Shown one piece after another: positions 55,578 through 63,719 of a DNA stretch of 64,000 nucleotides. The first letter of the stretch is position 1. Each line of letters opens with the position of its first letter. The translations under genes were made by a program, and so were the position numbers. The notes below the pieces were generated by a model. The model was not told where the DNA came from and ran no database searches. It worked only from the letters and a program-made list of their open reading frames with translations. Source of the DNA: Desulforhopalus singaporensis (GTDB lineage Bacteria > Desulfobacterota > Desulfobulbia > Desulfobulbales > Desulfocapsaceae); the NCBI RefSeq assembly GCF_900104445.1, contig NZ_FNJI01000014.1, positions 50,021 through 114,020 of the forward strand. Reading direction: 5' to 3'.

Positions 55578-55667
55578 CTGATGGCATAGTATACGTTCCA
55601 TCAATTTTATCGTCTGTGGCCTGTTGCGGCTGACAGACAAAGAAAACTCTACTTTTGGGAGTAACTA

Positions 55668-56360
55668 ATGAAAAAATATGCAATATCTGCATTGGCAGGA
55701 TTGTGCCTGGCTGTCCCGGCATTGTCTATGGCGGCCGCTGCTCCCTCGACTTTCGAGGAAAAATTGAGCTACAGCATGGGCTTTGAGGTTGGGAATTATT
55801 TTAAAAGTGCGGGTGGCGATATACAGAAGGAATTTTTGATTACCGGTATAGAAGACGCTTTTAACGGCGAGTCCCCGGTGCTGAGCGTTGAGGAAATGGC
55901 TCAGGTTAAAAAGGAATTCGGCGAAAAACTTCAGCAAGAACAACTTGCCCAGCTTGAAGAAATGAAAGCTAAAAACAAGGCTGACGGCGAGGCGTTTCTG
56001 GTGGAAAACAAGAAGAAAGAAGGGGTTATCGTAACTGAAAGCGGGTTGCAGTATGAAGTCCTGAACGCCGGTGAAGGAGCGAAGCCTACCGCTGAAGACA
56101 CCGTGAAGGTGGAATATGTCGGTACCCTTATTGACGGTACGGAATTTGACAGCACCGCAAAACACGGCGAGCCGGCGCAATTCCAGGTGGGACAGGTCAT
56201 CAAAGGATGGAGCGAGGCGCTGCAGTTAATGTCTGTCGGCACCAAGCTCAAGCTGGTCATACCGGCCGACCTGGCCTATGGCGAAAAGGGCGCGGCCCCG
56301 ATAATCCAACCCAACTCCACCCTTGTGTTTGAAGTGGAGCTTCTGGAAATAGTGAAGTAG
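55668..56360 (+). CDS. FKBP-type peptidyl-prolyl cis-trans isomerase, exported
   Basis: The 230-residue protein has a signal peptide (MKKYAISALAGLCLAVPAL, cleavage about residue 23), an N-terminal helical dimerisation domain (about 30-115, KLSYSMGFEVGNYFKSAGG) and an FKBP domain (about 140-230, VEYVGTLIDGTEFDST, GWSEALQLMSVG, LVIPADLAYGEKGA). This is the FkpA/Mip layout, acting as a periplasmic folding helper. The E-x-L repeat near 95-110 fits the long connecting helix. Followed by a terminator and converging with lptG. Confidence 0.95.
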   Translation: MKKYAISALAGLCLAVPALSMAAAAPSTFEEKLSYSMGFEVGNYFKSAGGDIQKEFLITGIEDAFNGESPVLSVEEMAQVKKEFGEKLQQEQLAQLEEMKAKNKADGEAFLVENKKKEGVIVTESGLQYEVLNAGEGAKPTAEDTVKVEYVGTLIDGTEFDSTAKHGEPAQFQVGQVIKGWSEALQLMSVGTKLKLVIPADLAYGEKGAAPIIQPNSTLVFEVELLEIVK

Positions 56361-56403
56361 CGGTAATCGGCAGTCTTTTAACAAGTACTGTTTCGATATA
56401 AGC

Positions 56404-56437
56404 GGGGAGCCGGCAAAAACCGGCTCTTCGCTTTTTT
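56404..56437 (+). terminator. intrinsic terminator after the FKBP gene
   Basis: GAGCCGG (56407-56413) pairs with CCGGCTC (56420-56426), followed by TTCGCTTTTTTT. It stops plus-strand transcription before the convergent lptG. Confidence 0.88.
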
Positions 56438-56449
56438 TATTGGTCGTTG

Positions 56450-57538
56450 TTACCTGTCGTTTTTTATCAAGAGAAACAAGCCTAGCAGGGAAAACAGGAT
56501 ATGCAGGGTGACTGCGGCAAAAAGCGGTGAAATATAGCCGGCTATGGAAAGCGACTGCAGGGCGCCCCAGATTCCCCATGCCAGAAACGCCAGTCCGCAG
56601 CTTACCGGAATGGCGACGGAGAGGTCGCGCCCCCATTTACGGTAGGAATAGAGGAGAATCGGCAGCCCGAGAAGAAGCAGGGGAATGCCGAGGAACAGGT
56701 AGGAAATCCTGCCGAGAAAATTGGTCCAGGCGTTTCTTTGCTCGTACTCCGCTTCGGCGTTTTCTGTCTCAAAATAGAGATCTGAAAGCGACTGTTCTGT
56801 GTTTTTATTGATCGGGACCAGGAAATCTTCGGGACTCTCGTTAAAGACATGAAAGCGCATCTTGAAATTTAGGATCTCGTAGGTCCCGTCCTCACTCTTT
56901 TGCTGGACCTGTCCTTTCTTGAGCACCCATCGTTCTTTTTCAGGGTCCCAGTCTGCCCAGCTGGCGGTGATCAAAATTTTGAGATTGTAATTTTCATCCC
57001 ACTCGGAATATGAAAAATCCTTGAAGATATATTTTTTCGGGTTGGGCCAGCCGAAAGAATAGAACGCATCCTGTCCTTTGTAGTGGTAGCGGTTGTTGCG
57101 GACTATTCCAAGCGGAACCTTGCCTTTGAGCTGTTCGTACCAGATGTTGTTGGTATGTGCCACCGTTTGCGGCAACAGCCATTGGGCTGCAGCGATGAAC
57201 AGTAATGTAAAAAAGACGGCGCTTAGTATCAGCGGGCGGATGATGAGCTTGAGCGGTACCCCCCCGGCTTTCAGGGCGGTCAGTTCGTTAGTGTGATTGA
57301 GGATGCCCAGGGTTATGACTCCGGCCAGCAGAATAAGGACCGGACCGAGCAGGTCGACAATATACGGAATAGTGAAAATAAAGTAATTAATCGCCAGGGA
57401 CATCGATTTGCCGGCGCTTTTAAAATTGTCGATCTTTTCAAAAAAATCAACGAGCAGGTAAATTGAAACAAAACCGGCATTTACCGTGAAAAAATATTTA
57501 ATAAACTGTGATACAAGGTAGCGGTTCAGTAGATTCAC
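56450..57538 (-). CDS. lptG: lipopolysaccharide export permease LptG (YjgP/YjgQ family)
   Basis: The 362-residue permease is one of the two membrane subunits of the LptB2FG exporter that extracts LPS from the inner membrane. Three N-terminal membrane segments, a periplasmic beta-jellyroll (about 120-260) and three C-terminal segments (LGRISYLFLGIPLLLLGLP and onward) give the family layout. VKYFF.. start and LTALKAGGVPLKLIIRP loop are family-like. LptG is preferred over LptF, but the two are hard to separate by eye; no partner gene is adjacent. It follows crcB by 12 bases. Confidence 0.85.
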   Translation of the reverse strand: MNLLNRYLVSQFIKYFFTVNAGFVSIYLLVDFFEKIDNFKSAGKSMSLAINYFIFTIPYIVDLLGPVLILLAGVITLGILNHTNELTALKAGGVPLKLIIRPLILSAVFFTLLFIAAAQWLLPQTVAHTNNIWYEQLKGKVPLGIVRNNRYHYKGQDAFYSFGWPNPKKYIFKDFSYSEWDENYNLKILITASWADWDPEKERWVLKKGQVQQKSEDGTYEILNFKMRFHVFNESPEDFLVPINKNTEQSLSDLYFETENAEAEYEQRNAWTNFLGRISYLFLGIPLLLLGLPILLYSYRKWGRDLSVAIPVSCGLAFLAWGIWGALQSLSIAGYISPLFAAVTLHILFSLLGLFLLIKNDR

Positions 57539-57550
57539 GACAAGGTCCTG

Positions 57551-57928
57551 CTAACGGATAAAACGGTAACATAAATAAAAGCCGAGGGCGACCATGGCAA
57601 GTCCCATAATGTTACTTATAAGTAAATAGGAGATGCCGTGCCATATTTCCCCGATCCGGAAAAACTGTTCGGTTTCTCTTGCAAAAGTTGAGAAGGTTGT
57701 AAAACCACCCAGAAATCCGGTGAAGATAAAGAGCCTGAACTCGTTACTGAGATGGACCTTTCCGAAATACCCCCAGAGAATCCCAATCAGCAGGCAACCG
57801 AGAAGATTGGCCATCAGGGTTCCCATGGGAAAATTGATCCGGATAAATTTTTCTACACCTATGGCGATGCTGTATCTGCCAAGGGAGCCGATCGCACCTC
57901 CCAGGGCAACAGCGATTATCGTTTCCAT
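57551..57928 (-). CDS. crcB: fluoride exporter CrcB/Fluc
   Basis: The 125-residue four-span protein is a dual-topology fluoride channel. GGAIGSLGRYS near residue 10, PMGTLMANLLGC with the pore Asn near 41, and TGFLGGFTTFSTF near 70 with the central sodium site and the pore Phe residues are all present. I see no fluoride-riboswitch-like sequence upstream. It is the first gene of a minus-strand pair with lptG. Confidence 0.95.
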   Translation of the reverse strand: METIIAVALGGAIGSLGRYSIAIGVEKFIRINFPMGTLMANLLGCLLIGILWGYFGKVHLSNEFRLFIFTGFLGGFTTFSTFARETEQFFRIGEIWHGISYLLISNIMGLAMVALGFYLCYRFIR

Positions 57929-58353
57929 AGCAATTTGTTTTTAATGAAGTGGCATTATCGACAGAGTCTGTTATCAGAAAGTAGGTAACATTATAGCCGT
58001 GATGCGTCAAGAATACCTTTTTGTCCAACTCCAGAATCTTGGACTTTTGTTGCATTTAATTTATTCACTGTGCTATAATGTGAAGTTCGTTGCGGTGCTA
58101 TCTAACACTGGAAGTGTTGGAAATTCTACGCATTTGGTAGTACCAAACTGTTCTGTTTGCGTAATATTCAAAAAAAGACAGGACGTTATTCAACAGGAGG
58201 TGGCTGGCCTTAGGAAGAGTATTAGACCGTCTGGGGTGATGGCGAGAACGTAAACCTCAAAAGATGGTTACTCCCTGTTTTGCGGGGCGCACGCCGGTAA
58301 CGGTGGTGACGCTTAAAAACAGATTAATTTGAACCTGAAGTCACTGTTCCCCT
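57929..58353. promoter_or_regulatory. intergenic region with a divergent leader before the DHH gene
   Basis: These 425 bases hold no convincing gene. The left 120 bases are the crcB upstream region. The right 270, downstream of a good promoter at 58050-58079, contain nested pairing: TACGCA (58127) with TGCGTA (58158) encloses TTTGGTA/TACCAAA, and AACACT/AGTGTT lies just before. The 85-codon frame at 57999-58253 crosses the promoter, lacks a ribosome binding site and matches nothing I know. Confidence 0.5.
58050..58079 (+). promoter_or_regulatory. sigma-70 type promoter upstream of the DHH gene
   Basis: TTGCAT (58050-58055), an 18-base spacer and a perfect TATAAT (58074-58079). The predicted start near 58086 leaves a leader of about 268 bases before the DHH ATG. 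Confidence 0.6.
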
Positions 58354-59379
58354 ATGGCGCGAAAACGAAAAATCAAGAATAATATTATCAATGGATGTAA
58401 ACAGACCTACAAAAATACCGCTAGGGACCGTTTACAGGCTTTCTGGGAAGTTTTTGAAAAAGAAGATGATGTACTGGTGATAATAAACGCCGACCCCGAC
58501 GCTCTTGCCGCGGCTCTTGCCGTCAAACGGTTGTTGCGATACAAGGTGAAGAGCGTAACTATCGCCCACCCCAATGAAATACGACGTCTCAACAACCAGG
58601 CGATGGTCAATCGTTTGAAAATCCCCCTGGTACGCCTCAAAGATGTTAAAGTAAATGGTTATTCCAAGCGGGTAATGGTTGACTCCCAACCCGGGCATCT
58701 CCCGTGCTTTGAGAATATCCGGTTTGATGCAATTATTGACCACCATCCGGTCAGTGGCGAATGGGAAGCTGATTTTATTGATATTCGCCCCGATTATGGT
58801 GCGACATCGACCATGGCGGTCGAATATCTGCGGGCCGCCGGAATGAAGCCTTCCGTTGCTCTGGCAACAGCACTTTTTTATGGCATTAAGGTCGACACCC
58901 AGGATTTTGAACAGAAATCGGTCCTCGCTGACGGCATAAGTTTCCGATACCTCTTTAATATTGCCAACAGAGATCTTGTCCGCAAGTTTGAGCTTACCGA
59001 TCTACGCCGCTCGGAATTGAAATATTTCAATATCGCGCTCTCTGAATTGAAGTATTCGAAGGGAAGATACTATTCCCATGTAGGTCGGGTGAGGTCTCCT
59101 GACGTACTCGTTATCGTCGCGGATTTTTTAAACCACGTGGGCGAGATCGACTGGGTCTTCGTCTCCGGCATCCATGGTGAAAAGCTGGTTGTAATTTTTC
59201 GCTGCGACGGGTACCGCAAGAGTGCCGGGAAGCTGGCTGAAAAAACTTTTGGTTCGCTCGGTTCAGCCGGTGGGCACAAAGGTGCCGCTCGTGCTGAGGT
59301 GCCGCTTAAAAATCTTAATCTGGGTGACAAGGAATTTACTTCGGATACCCTGAAAAGATTTATTATGCAGCATATATAA
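58354..59379 (+). CDS. DHH/DHHA1-family phosphoesterase (NrnA-like)
   Basis: The 341-residue protein has the DHH phosphoesterase fold: INADPDALAAA near residue 44, VDSQPGHLP near 110, DHHPVSG near 129 and a C-terminal DHHA1 domain with GSAGGHKGAARAEVP near 304. The first motif has Asn where many family members have His (NADPDA versus H-DPDG). Family members degrade short RNA or cyclic dinucleotides (NrnA, GdpP), or are single-strand exonucleases (RecJ). The size fits NrnA. No clear ribosome binding site is seen before ATG 58354, so the start is uncertain. A long leader precedes it. Confidence 0.8.
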   Translation: MARKRKIKNNIINGCKQTYKNTARDRLQAFWEVFEKEDDVLVIINADPDALAAALAVKRLLRYKVKSVTIAHPNEIRRLNNQAMVNRLKIPLVRLKDVKVNGYSKRVMVDSQPGHLPCFENIRFDAIIDHHPVSGEWEADFIDIRPDYGATSTMAVEYLRAAGMKPSVALATALFYGIKVDTQDFEQKSVLADGISFRYLFNIANRDLVRKFELTDLRRSELKYFNIALSELKYSKGRYYSHVGRVRSPDVLVIVADFLNHVGEIDWVFVSGIHGEKLVVIFRCDGYRKSAGKLAEKTFGSLGSAGGHKGAARAEVPLKNLNLGDKEFTSDTLKRFIMQHI

Positions 59380-59420
59380 TTTCTTTTCGTCCCACGGCTC
59401 CATTTCTAATTGTTGCGTTA

Positions 59421-59464
59421 GGCGTTTATTTCCTTTACCATTAAGCGTGACAGAAATAAACGCC
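59421..59464 (+). other. perfect inverted repeat upstream of the glgC pair
   Basis: GGCGTTTATTTC (59421-59432) is the exact reverse complement of GAAATAAACGCC (59453-59464), with a 20-base centre and no T-run. It may end the DHH transcript, or serve as an operator for the glgC genes that start at 59534. Confidence 0.75.
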
Positions 59465-59533
59465 CTGATACGGGCAAGGTAATCTAAAGAACGCCTGGTC
59501 GTATTTGTTTTTCTACTTCTTCAGAGATGTGGC

Positions 59534-60784
59534 ATGTTGAAACCTACAACGCTGGCAATGATTTTGGCCGGAAGCCGGGTCGACGAACTGAACGTACTGA
59601 CCTATTATCGTCCTAAATCCGCTGTGCCGTTCGGCGGTTTTGGGCGCGTTATAGACTTTTCCCTGAGTAACCTCATGAACTCCGGTATAGAGCAGGTAGC
59701 CCTGCTGAGCCAATACCGCAGTTATTCTCTTATCAACCATATAGGCACCGGCGCAGCTTGGGATATGATCGGCCGCTATCGCCACGTTTCGGTTTTGCCT
59801 CCGTTTCTCGGTTCTGAAGAGACGGACTGGTATCGTGGTCCAGCCGATGCGATTTTTAAAAATCTCGACTACGTCCGGTATCACCAACCCGAGGAGATAC
59901 TGATTCTCTCCGGTGATCATATCTATCAGATGGATTACCAGGATATGATCGACTATCATCAGCAAAAAAATGCCGATCTTACCGCAGCCTTTATCAAGGT
60001 TCCCATGGGCCATGCCCATCGTTTCGGGGTCGCGACCATGGATGATGAGAACGGTAGTGGTGGAGGAAGAATTACCGGATATTGGGAAAAACCGGAAAAT
60101 CCCACCTCAGATTGGGCTTCCATGACAATTTTCTGTTTTAAGCCAGAGGTGTTGTACAAGGCGCTGGCCGAAAATCAGAAGGGGGATTCATACCACTTCG
60201 GCAAAGACATTATTCCAGCGCTTCTCGCTGCCAATTACCGGGTTTACGGGTATAAGTTCTGTGGCTACTGGGGGTATACAAGGACGATTGACGAGTATTG
60301 GCAGTCAAGTATGGATATGCTTGGGCCGAATCCAAAAATCGATCTTGAGAAATGGGTGTTTCGCACCAACCTCGACCACCGGAAGATACGTGATAACGAA
60401 CCGGTACTACTGGGGAGTAACGCGGTGGTGCAAAACTCCCTTGTCTACAATGGCTGTAAAATTGGCGGAACTGTAAAAAATTCAATCCTGTTTCCCGGGG
60501 TGCATGTTAAAAAAGGTGCCGTAGTTGAAAGCTCCGTGCTTTTTTTCAATAATATCGTCGGGGAAAACTGCCGACTCAACAAGGTTGTTTCGGATGTGAA
60601 CAACACCTACCTGGACGGGGTTGTCGCCGGGACTAAAAATATCGCTGCAGGTCCTGTTACTGTCATCGGCTGGAGTAACACGGTCCCGTCGAACACGGTC
60701 GTCGGTGAAGGGGCAACGGTATATCCCTCAATGGCTAGGGGGCGCTGGCCTGAACGAATCGATCCCGGAGAGGTGGTCAAGTGA
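59534..60784 (+). CDS. ADP-glucose pyrophosphorylase-like protein with altered nucleotide loop
   Basis: The 416-residue protein has the nucleotidyltransferase fold (SAVPFGGFGRVIDFSLSNLMNSG, SGDHIYQMDYQDMI, GYWGYTRTIDEYWQ) and a left-handed beta-helix C-terminus (NAVVQNSLVYNGCKIGG). The N-terminal loop that reads LAGGxGxRL in active enzymes is LAGSRVDEL here, near residues 11-19, and the following Thr-Lys region reads YYRPKSAVPF. This loop binds the nucleotide, so the protein may be inactive or changed in substrate, like GlgD-type or plant large regulatory subunits. It overlaps glgC by four bases. Confidence 0.8.
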   Translation: MLKPTTLAMILAGSRVDELNVLTYYRPKSAVPFGGFGRVIDFSLSNLMNSGIEQVALLSQYRSYSLINHIGTGAAWDMIGRYRHVSVLPPFLGSEETDWYRGPADAIFKNLDYVRYHQPEEILILSGDHIYQMDYQDMIDYHQQKNADLTAAFIKVPMGHAHRFGVATMDDENGSGGGRITGYWEKPENPTSDWASMTIFCFKPEVLYKALAENQKGDSYHFGKDIIPALLAANYRVYGYKFCGYWGYTRTIDEYWQSSMDMLGPNPKIDLEKWVFRTNLDHRKIRDNEPVLLGSNAVVQNSLVYNGCKIGGTVKNSILFPGVHVKKGAVVESSVLFFNNIVGENCRLNKVVSDVNNTYLDGVVAGTKNIAAGPVTVIGWSNTVPSNTVVGEGATVYPSMARGRWPERIDPGEVVK

Positions 60785-62055
60785 AGAGAGCAAAGGAAGC
60801 CCTGGTCTTTATCCTGGCCGGTGGGGTCGGTTCAAGACTGAACATTCTGGTTAAGAACCGGGCCAAACCGGCGGTTCCTTTTGCCGGAATTTACAGGATC
60901 ATAGATTTCAGCCTCAGCAATGTGATGAATTCCGGTCTGAAACAGGTCGGGGTGCTCACGCAATACAAACCGCTGTCGCTCATGGGGCACCTGGGGTCGG
61001 GAGAAGCCTGGGATTTTACCGGCAGGTCGCGGGGCGTAACCATCCTGCCGCCCCGCACCGGGGAAAAAGATTCCGACTGGTATAAAGGGACCGCTGACGC
61101 GCTGCGCCGCAATATCGATTTTCTGCAGTCTCATCCGGCCAAGGAGGTTGTAATACTTTCAGGAGATCATATTTATCATATGGATTTCGATGCGATGATC
61201 GCCTATCACCAGTCCAAGAAGGCCGATGTGACCATTGCGATGATGGTTGTTCCCAAAAGCCAGATCCATCAGTTCGGAGCCGGAATTGTCGATGGCGATA
61301 ACCGTATTGTCGACTGGGAGGAAAAACCCAAGGAGCCCAAAACCAATCTCGCATCGATGGGCATTTATGTTTTTGATTACAACTACCTGCTTAAGACGCT
61401 GAGGTGCGACCGAAACGAGATCGATTTCGGCATGCATATTCTGCCGCGGGCAATCGAAAATGATAATGTCTTTGCCTATCCATTCTATGGATACTGGCGC
61501 GATGTAGGGACTGTTCAGGCATATTGGGAAGCCAATATGGATGTGTTGCGTAAAGAGAGTGGAATTTCTCCGCAGAAATGGCAGATAAGGACCAATGTCG
61601 AGTGTGCTGGCCGCTATGCCGACCGTCCTCCGGCAAGATTTGGGGAAAATTGCTGTTTTGATACCTGCCTGATCTCAGCTGGGTCAATTATTCATGGACG
61701 GGTGGTTAATTCAGTGTTGGCCCCGGGGGTTGTGGTAGAAGAGGGGGCATCTGTGGAAAACTCGATTATATTTGAGGATTGCGTAATCAGGAAAGGGGCG
61801 GTTGTCGATCTGGCCATCCTTGATAAGCGGGTGGAGGTCGGCGAGAATGCAATAATAGGTCATGGAGAAAATTATTCTGTCGCAAACCGTCTGCAGCCGA
61901 GCCATCTCTATACCGGAATCTCGCTGGTAGGAAAAGGGATTACAATCCCGGCGGGGTTCAGGGTGGGACGAAACTGCATTGTCAACACCCCGGTCGATGC
62001 GTCATTCCAAGCAGATAATATGCTTGAAGACGGCGAGTCGCTTCTTGGTGAGTGA
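60781..62055 (+). CDS. glgC: glucose-1-phosphate adenylyltransferase
   Basis: The 424-residue protein makes ADP-glucose for glycogen synthesis. It has an intact LAGGVGSRL near residues 12-20, NRAKPAVPFAGIYRIIDFSLSN, SGDHIYHMDFDAMIAYH, DWEEKPKEPK, and the beta-helix end. Translation starts at GTG 60781 inside the GTGA stop overlap, so it is coupled to the gene before. It presumably forms a heterotetramer with that paralogue; that is inference. Confidence 0.92.
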   Translation: MKRAKEALVFILAGGVGSRLNILVKNRAKPAVPFAGIYRIIDFSLSNVMNSGLKQVGVLTQYKPLSLMGHLGSGEAWDFTGRSRGVTILPPRTGEKDSDWYKGTADALRRNIDFLQSHPAKEVVILSGDHIYHMDFDAMIAYHQSKKADVTIAMMVVPKSQIHQFGAGIVDGDNRIVDWEEKPKEPKTNLASMGIYVFDYNYLLKTLRCDRNEIDFGMHILPRAIENDNVFAYPFYGYWRDVGTVQAYWEANMDVLRKESGISPQKWQIRTNVECAGRYADRPPARFGENCCFDTCLISAGSIIHGRVVNSVLAPGVVVEEGASVENSIIFEDCVIRKGAVVDLAILDKRVEVGENAIIGHGENYSVANRLQPSHLYTGISLVGKGITIPAGFRVGRNCIVNTPVDASFQADNMLEDGESLLGE

Positions 62056-62157
62056 GATTTTAGCAGGCGCGTTTGACGACAATGAAATCTTGATCAAAAA
62101 AATATTGCGCTTTATGTAATCTTGAGTATTATTCCGCTCACCCAAAAACTTTAAAAT

Positions 62158-62233
62158 GCCCCCGTAGCTCAGGGGATAGAGCACAGGATTCCTAATCCTG
62201 GTGTCGGACGTTCGAATCGTCTCGGGGGTACCA
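62158..62233 (+). tRNA. tRNA-Arg(CCU)
   Basis: Acceptor GCCCCCG pairs with CGGGGGT (one G-U), and anticodon stem CAGGA/TCCTG holds loop TTCCTAA, anticodon CCT, decoding AGG. CCA is encoded. It is the boundary between core genome and the accessory patch to the right; such tRNA genes are common integration targets. Confidence 0.97.
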
Positions 62234-62240
62234 AAAATAT

Positions 62241-62280
62241 CAGCCACTTAGAGGGTTTTCTCTGGGTGGCTGTTTTGGTT
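62241..62280 (+). terminator. intrinsic terminator after tRNA-Arg
   Basis: CAGCCAC (62241-62247) pairs with GTGGCTG (62266-62272), extended by two G-U pairs and AGAG/CTCT, followed by TTTTGGTTT. The stem is strong; the T-run is short. Confidence 0.75.
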
Positions 62281-62291
62281 TGGAGGTGATT

Positions 62292-62310
62292 TGTACAACC
62301 CCTGTACAAC
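62292..62310. repeat. short direct repeat TGTACAAC beside tRNA-Arg
   Basis: TGTACAAC occurs at 62292-62299 and 62303-62310, 11 bases apart. Each contains palindrome TGTACA. They lie between the tRNA terminator and the decapitated nuclease gene. They might be integrase arm or core sites left by an element; there is no integrase in the window. Confidence 0.35.
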
Positions 62311-62325
62311 TTTTGATAATTGTAA

Positions 62326-62655
62326 TTCTATTGGCAATACAGGAAATACTGCAAGGCATCATTTTGTGATGATTGGTTGAAAACTGAGGGGCAGGCACGA
62401 AAGGCGAAAATTGGCCTTTGGAGTGATTCAGACCCAGTACCTCCCTGGGAGTGGCGCAGAGGGGCAAGGAATAGCAGCTACGATGCGGGCAACAATGGCA
62501 AGTATACAGCATCTGCTGGCGGATATCATGGCAACGTGAAGTCCAACGTTTTTCATGCTGCAAGCTGCCGCCACTATAATTGCAAGAACTGCACTATGGA
62601 GTTCGCCAGCAAAAGTGCTGCTGTTGGTGCAGGATATCGGCCGTGTGGTGTGTAA
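62326..62655 (+). pseudogene. C-terminal remnant of a staphylococcal-nuclease-like protein
   Basis: The open frame from a stop at 62323-62325 to the TGTGGTGTGTAA end encodes YRKYCKASFCDDWLKTEGQA and then ARKAKIGLWSD, PPWEWRRG. These are the last helices of the thermonuclease (SNase/TNase) fold. The tail GNVKSNVFHAASCRHYN and CKNCTMEFASKSAAVGAGY resembles the cysteine-rich Ada-like metal-binding module that often follows such nucleases. The catalytic Arg-Asp-Glu residues belong to the missing N-terminal part. The cut lies close to the tRNA-Arg gene, so the gene is broken rather than divergent. Confidence 0.75.
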
Positions 62656-62754
62656 TCCTTGACTGCTCAATAATTGAATACCGTAGAAAAGAATAGGCAC
62701 CTGGCCAGATGTGGAAGCATCAAAAATTTTTTCTGTGAGCATGGACCTATTTTT

Positions 62755-63063
62755 TCACTCGCAAGCTTCCGGAATCCCTCCTCTGCATAATAGATCCAAA
62801 GTCCCTTTGGCGTCTGGGTTACCTTGTTTCGCTGCTTCTCTGTACCATTTGGCTGCTTCCTTAAAGTCTCTTGCGACTCCTTGGCCTACGAAGTACATCT
62901 GTCCTAAGAAAGCCTGAGCCTTATCATCCTCTTTCATAGCTGCTTTTCTGAACCACTTAGCTGCTTCGTTATAATCCTGTCCTACACCTTTGCCTAAATA
63001 GTACATTTGTCCTAAGTAAAACTGAGCAGGAGCATCCTCTTGCACTGCTGATCCTGCTATAAA
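62755..63063 (-). pseudogene. Sel1-repeat protein, truncated by an insertion sequence
   Basis: The minus-strand frame contains two full Sel1-like repeats of about 36 residues (APAQFYLGQMYYLGKGVGQD, YNEAAKWFRKAA; AFLGQMYFVGQGVARDFKEA, AKWYREAA) and part of a third, ending in IPEACE and TGA at 62755-62757. The frame still reads Sel1-like sequence at 63045-63060 (IAGSAVQEDA) and then hits a stop at 63079 in the IS3 end, so the N-terminal part with any signal peptide has been separated. The GTG at 63045 is inside the gene and is not a true start. Sel1 proteins are helical adaptors. Confidence 0.8.
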
Positions 63064-63658
63064 AGGGTGGACACACGGTTAAGCCAATATTATGAAAATT
63101 GGCAGGAGGAAACCATGAGTGTTCAACGAAGAAAATACGATCCCGATTTTAAGAGAAATGCTGTTCGATTGACAGAAGATCCAGATCGTTCAGTGCAAGA
63201 AGTGGCAACTAACCTCGGCATATCCAAAGACCTTCTTTACAAATGGCGCCGTGAGTTGCGGTTAAAGGAAGGACTTGCTTTTCCCGGCCATGGCAAAGAG
63301 GCGCTAACTGAGCAGGAAAAGAGAATCAAGGAGCTTGAGAAAAAGCTCAAAGATGCTGAAATGGAGCGAGATATACTAAAAAAAGCCGTGGCCATCTTCA
63401 GCAAGGCACCGAAATGATATATGTCTTCATCAAGGAGAACCGCTCATCATTTCCGGTGAAGAAGATGTGCCAGGCGTTACAGGTTTCTCAGAGCGGTTAT
63501 TATCGTTGGTTGAAATCGCCACTTTCTCCAAGGAAAAAAGAAAATATCAAGATCAAAGAGCGAATAAAAGCAATCTTTGCATCTCACAATGAGATGGTTG
63601 GTAGCCCCATTATTACTGCAGACCTTCATGATTATCGGGAATTCTCCAAAGTGAGTCG
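63061..63658 (+). mobile_element. IS3-family insertion sequence, truncated on the right
   Basis: The left end lies near 63055-63066 (AAAAGGGTGGACAC region), where the Sel1 gene stops; its exact base cannot be fixed without the other end. It contains intact orfA and the first third of orfB. The rest was cut off by an IS21-family end at about 63659, so the element is defective. Confidence 0.85.
63115..63417 (+). CDS. IS3-family transposase OrfA
   Basis: OrfA (100 residues) has a helix-turn-helix (FKRNAVRLTEDPDRSVQEVA; LGISKDLLYKWRREL) and a C-terminal coiled coil (EKRIKELEKKLKDAEMERDI) ending ILKKAVAIFSKAPK. ATG 63115 follows AGGAGG. Its last codons overlap orfB in ATGA, and seven A at 63378-63384 form an A-AAA-AAA slippery site in the right frame for -1 frameshifting to an OrfAB transposase; no stop interrupts that path. 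Confidence 0.92.
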   Translation: MSVQRRKYDPDFKRNAVRLTEDPDRSVQEVATNLGISKDLLYKWRRELRLKEGLAFPGHGKEALTEQEKRIKELEKKLKDAEMERDILKKAVAIFSKAPK

Positions 63659-63719
63659 TGTCAATCAGCATTCAAAATTGACCCCCTGTCAGCGTCCAAA
63701 AATGACCCCCAAAAAGTAA
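63414..63719 (+). pseudogene. IS3-family transposase OrfB, truncated
   Basis: Residues 1-80 are OrfB (FIKENRSSFPVKKMCQALQV, SQSGYYRWL, ASHNEMVGSPIITADLHD). After SKVSR the match to the family stops, and the frame runs through IS21-end sequence to a stop at 63717-63719. The catalytic DDE residues of the integrase core lie further on and are missing, so the element cannot move by itself. Confidence 0.88.

Noticed and set aside
57929..58060. Fluoride riboswitch upstream of crcB
   Set aside because: Sought because crcB is often controlled this way, but I could not find the conserved core on the minus strand.
57999..58253. Possible 84-codon gene between crcB and the DHH gene
   Set aside because: It crosses a good promoter, lacks a ribosome binding site and resembles no known family; the region reads better as a leader.
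62377..62655. Intact 92-residue protein starting at TTG 62377
   Set aside because: In-frame nuclease-like sequence continues upstream of the TTG, so this is the tail of a truncated gene, not a small complete one.
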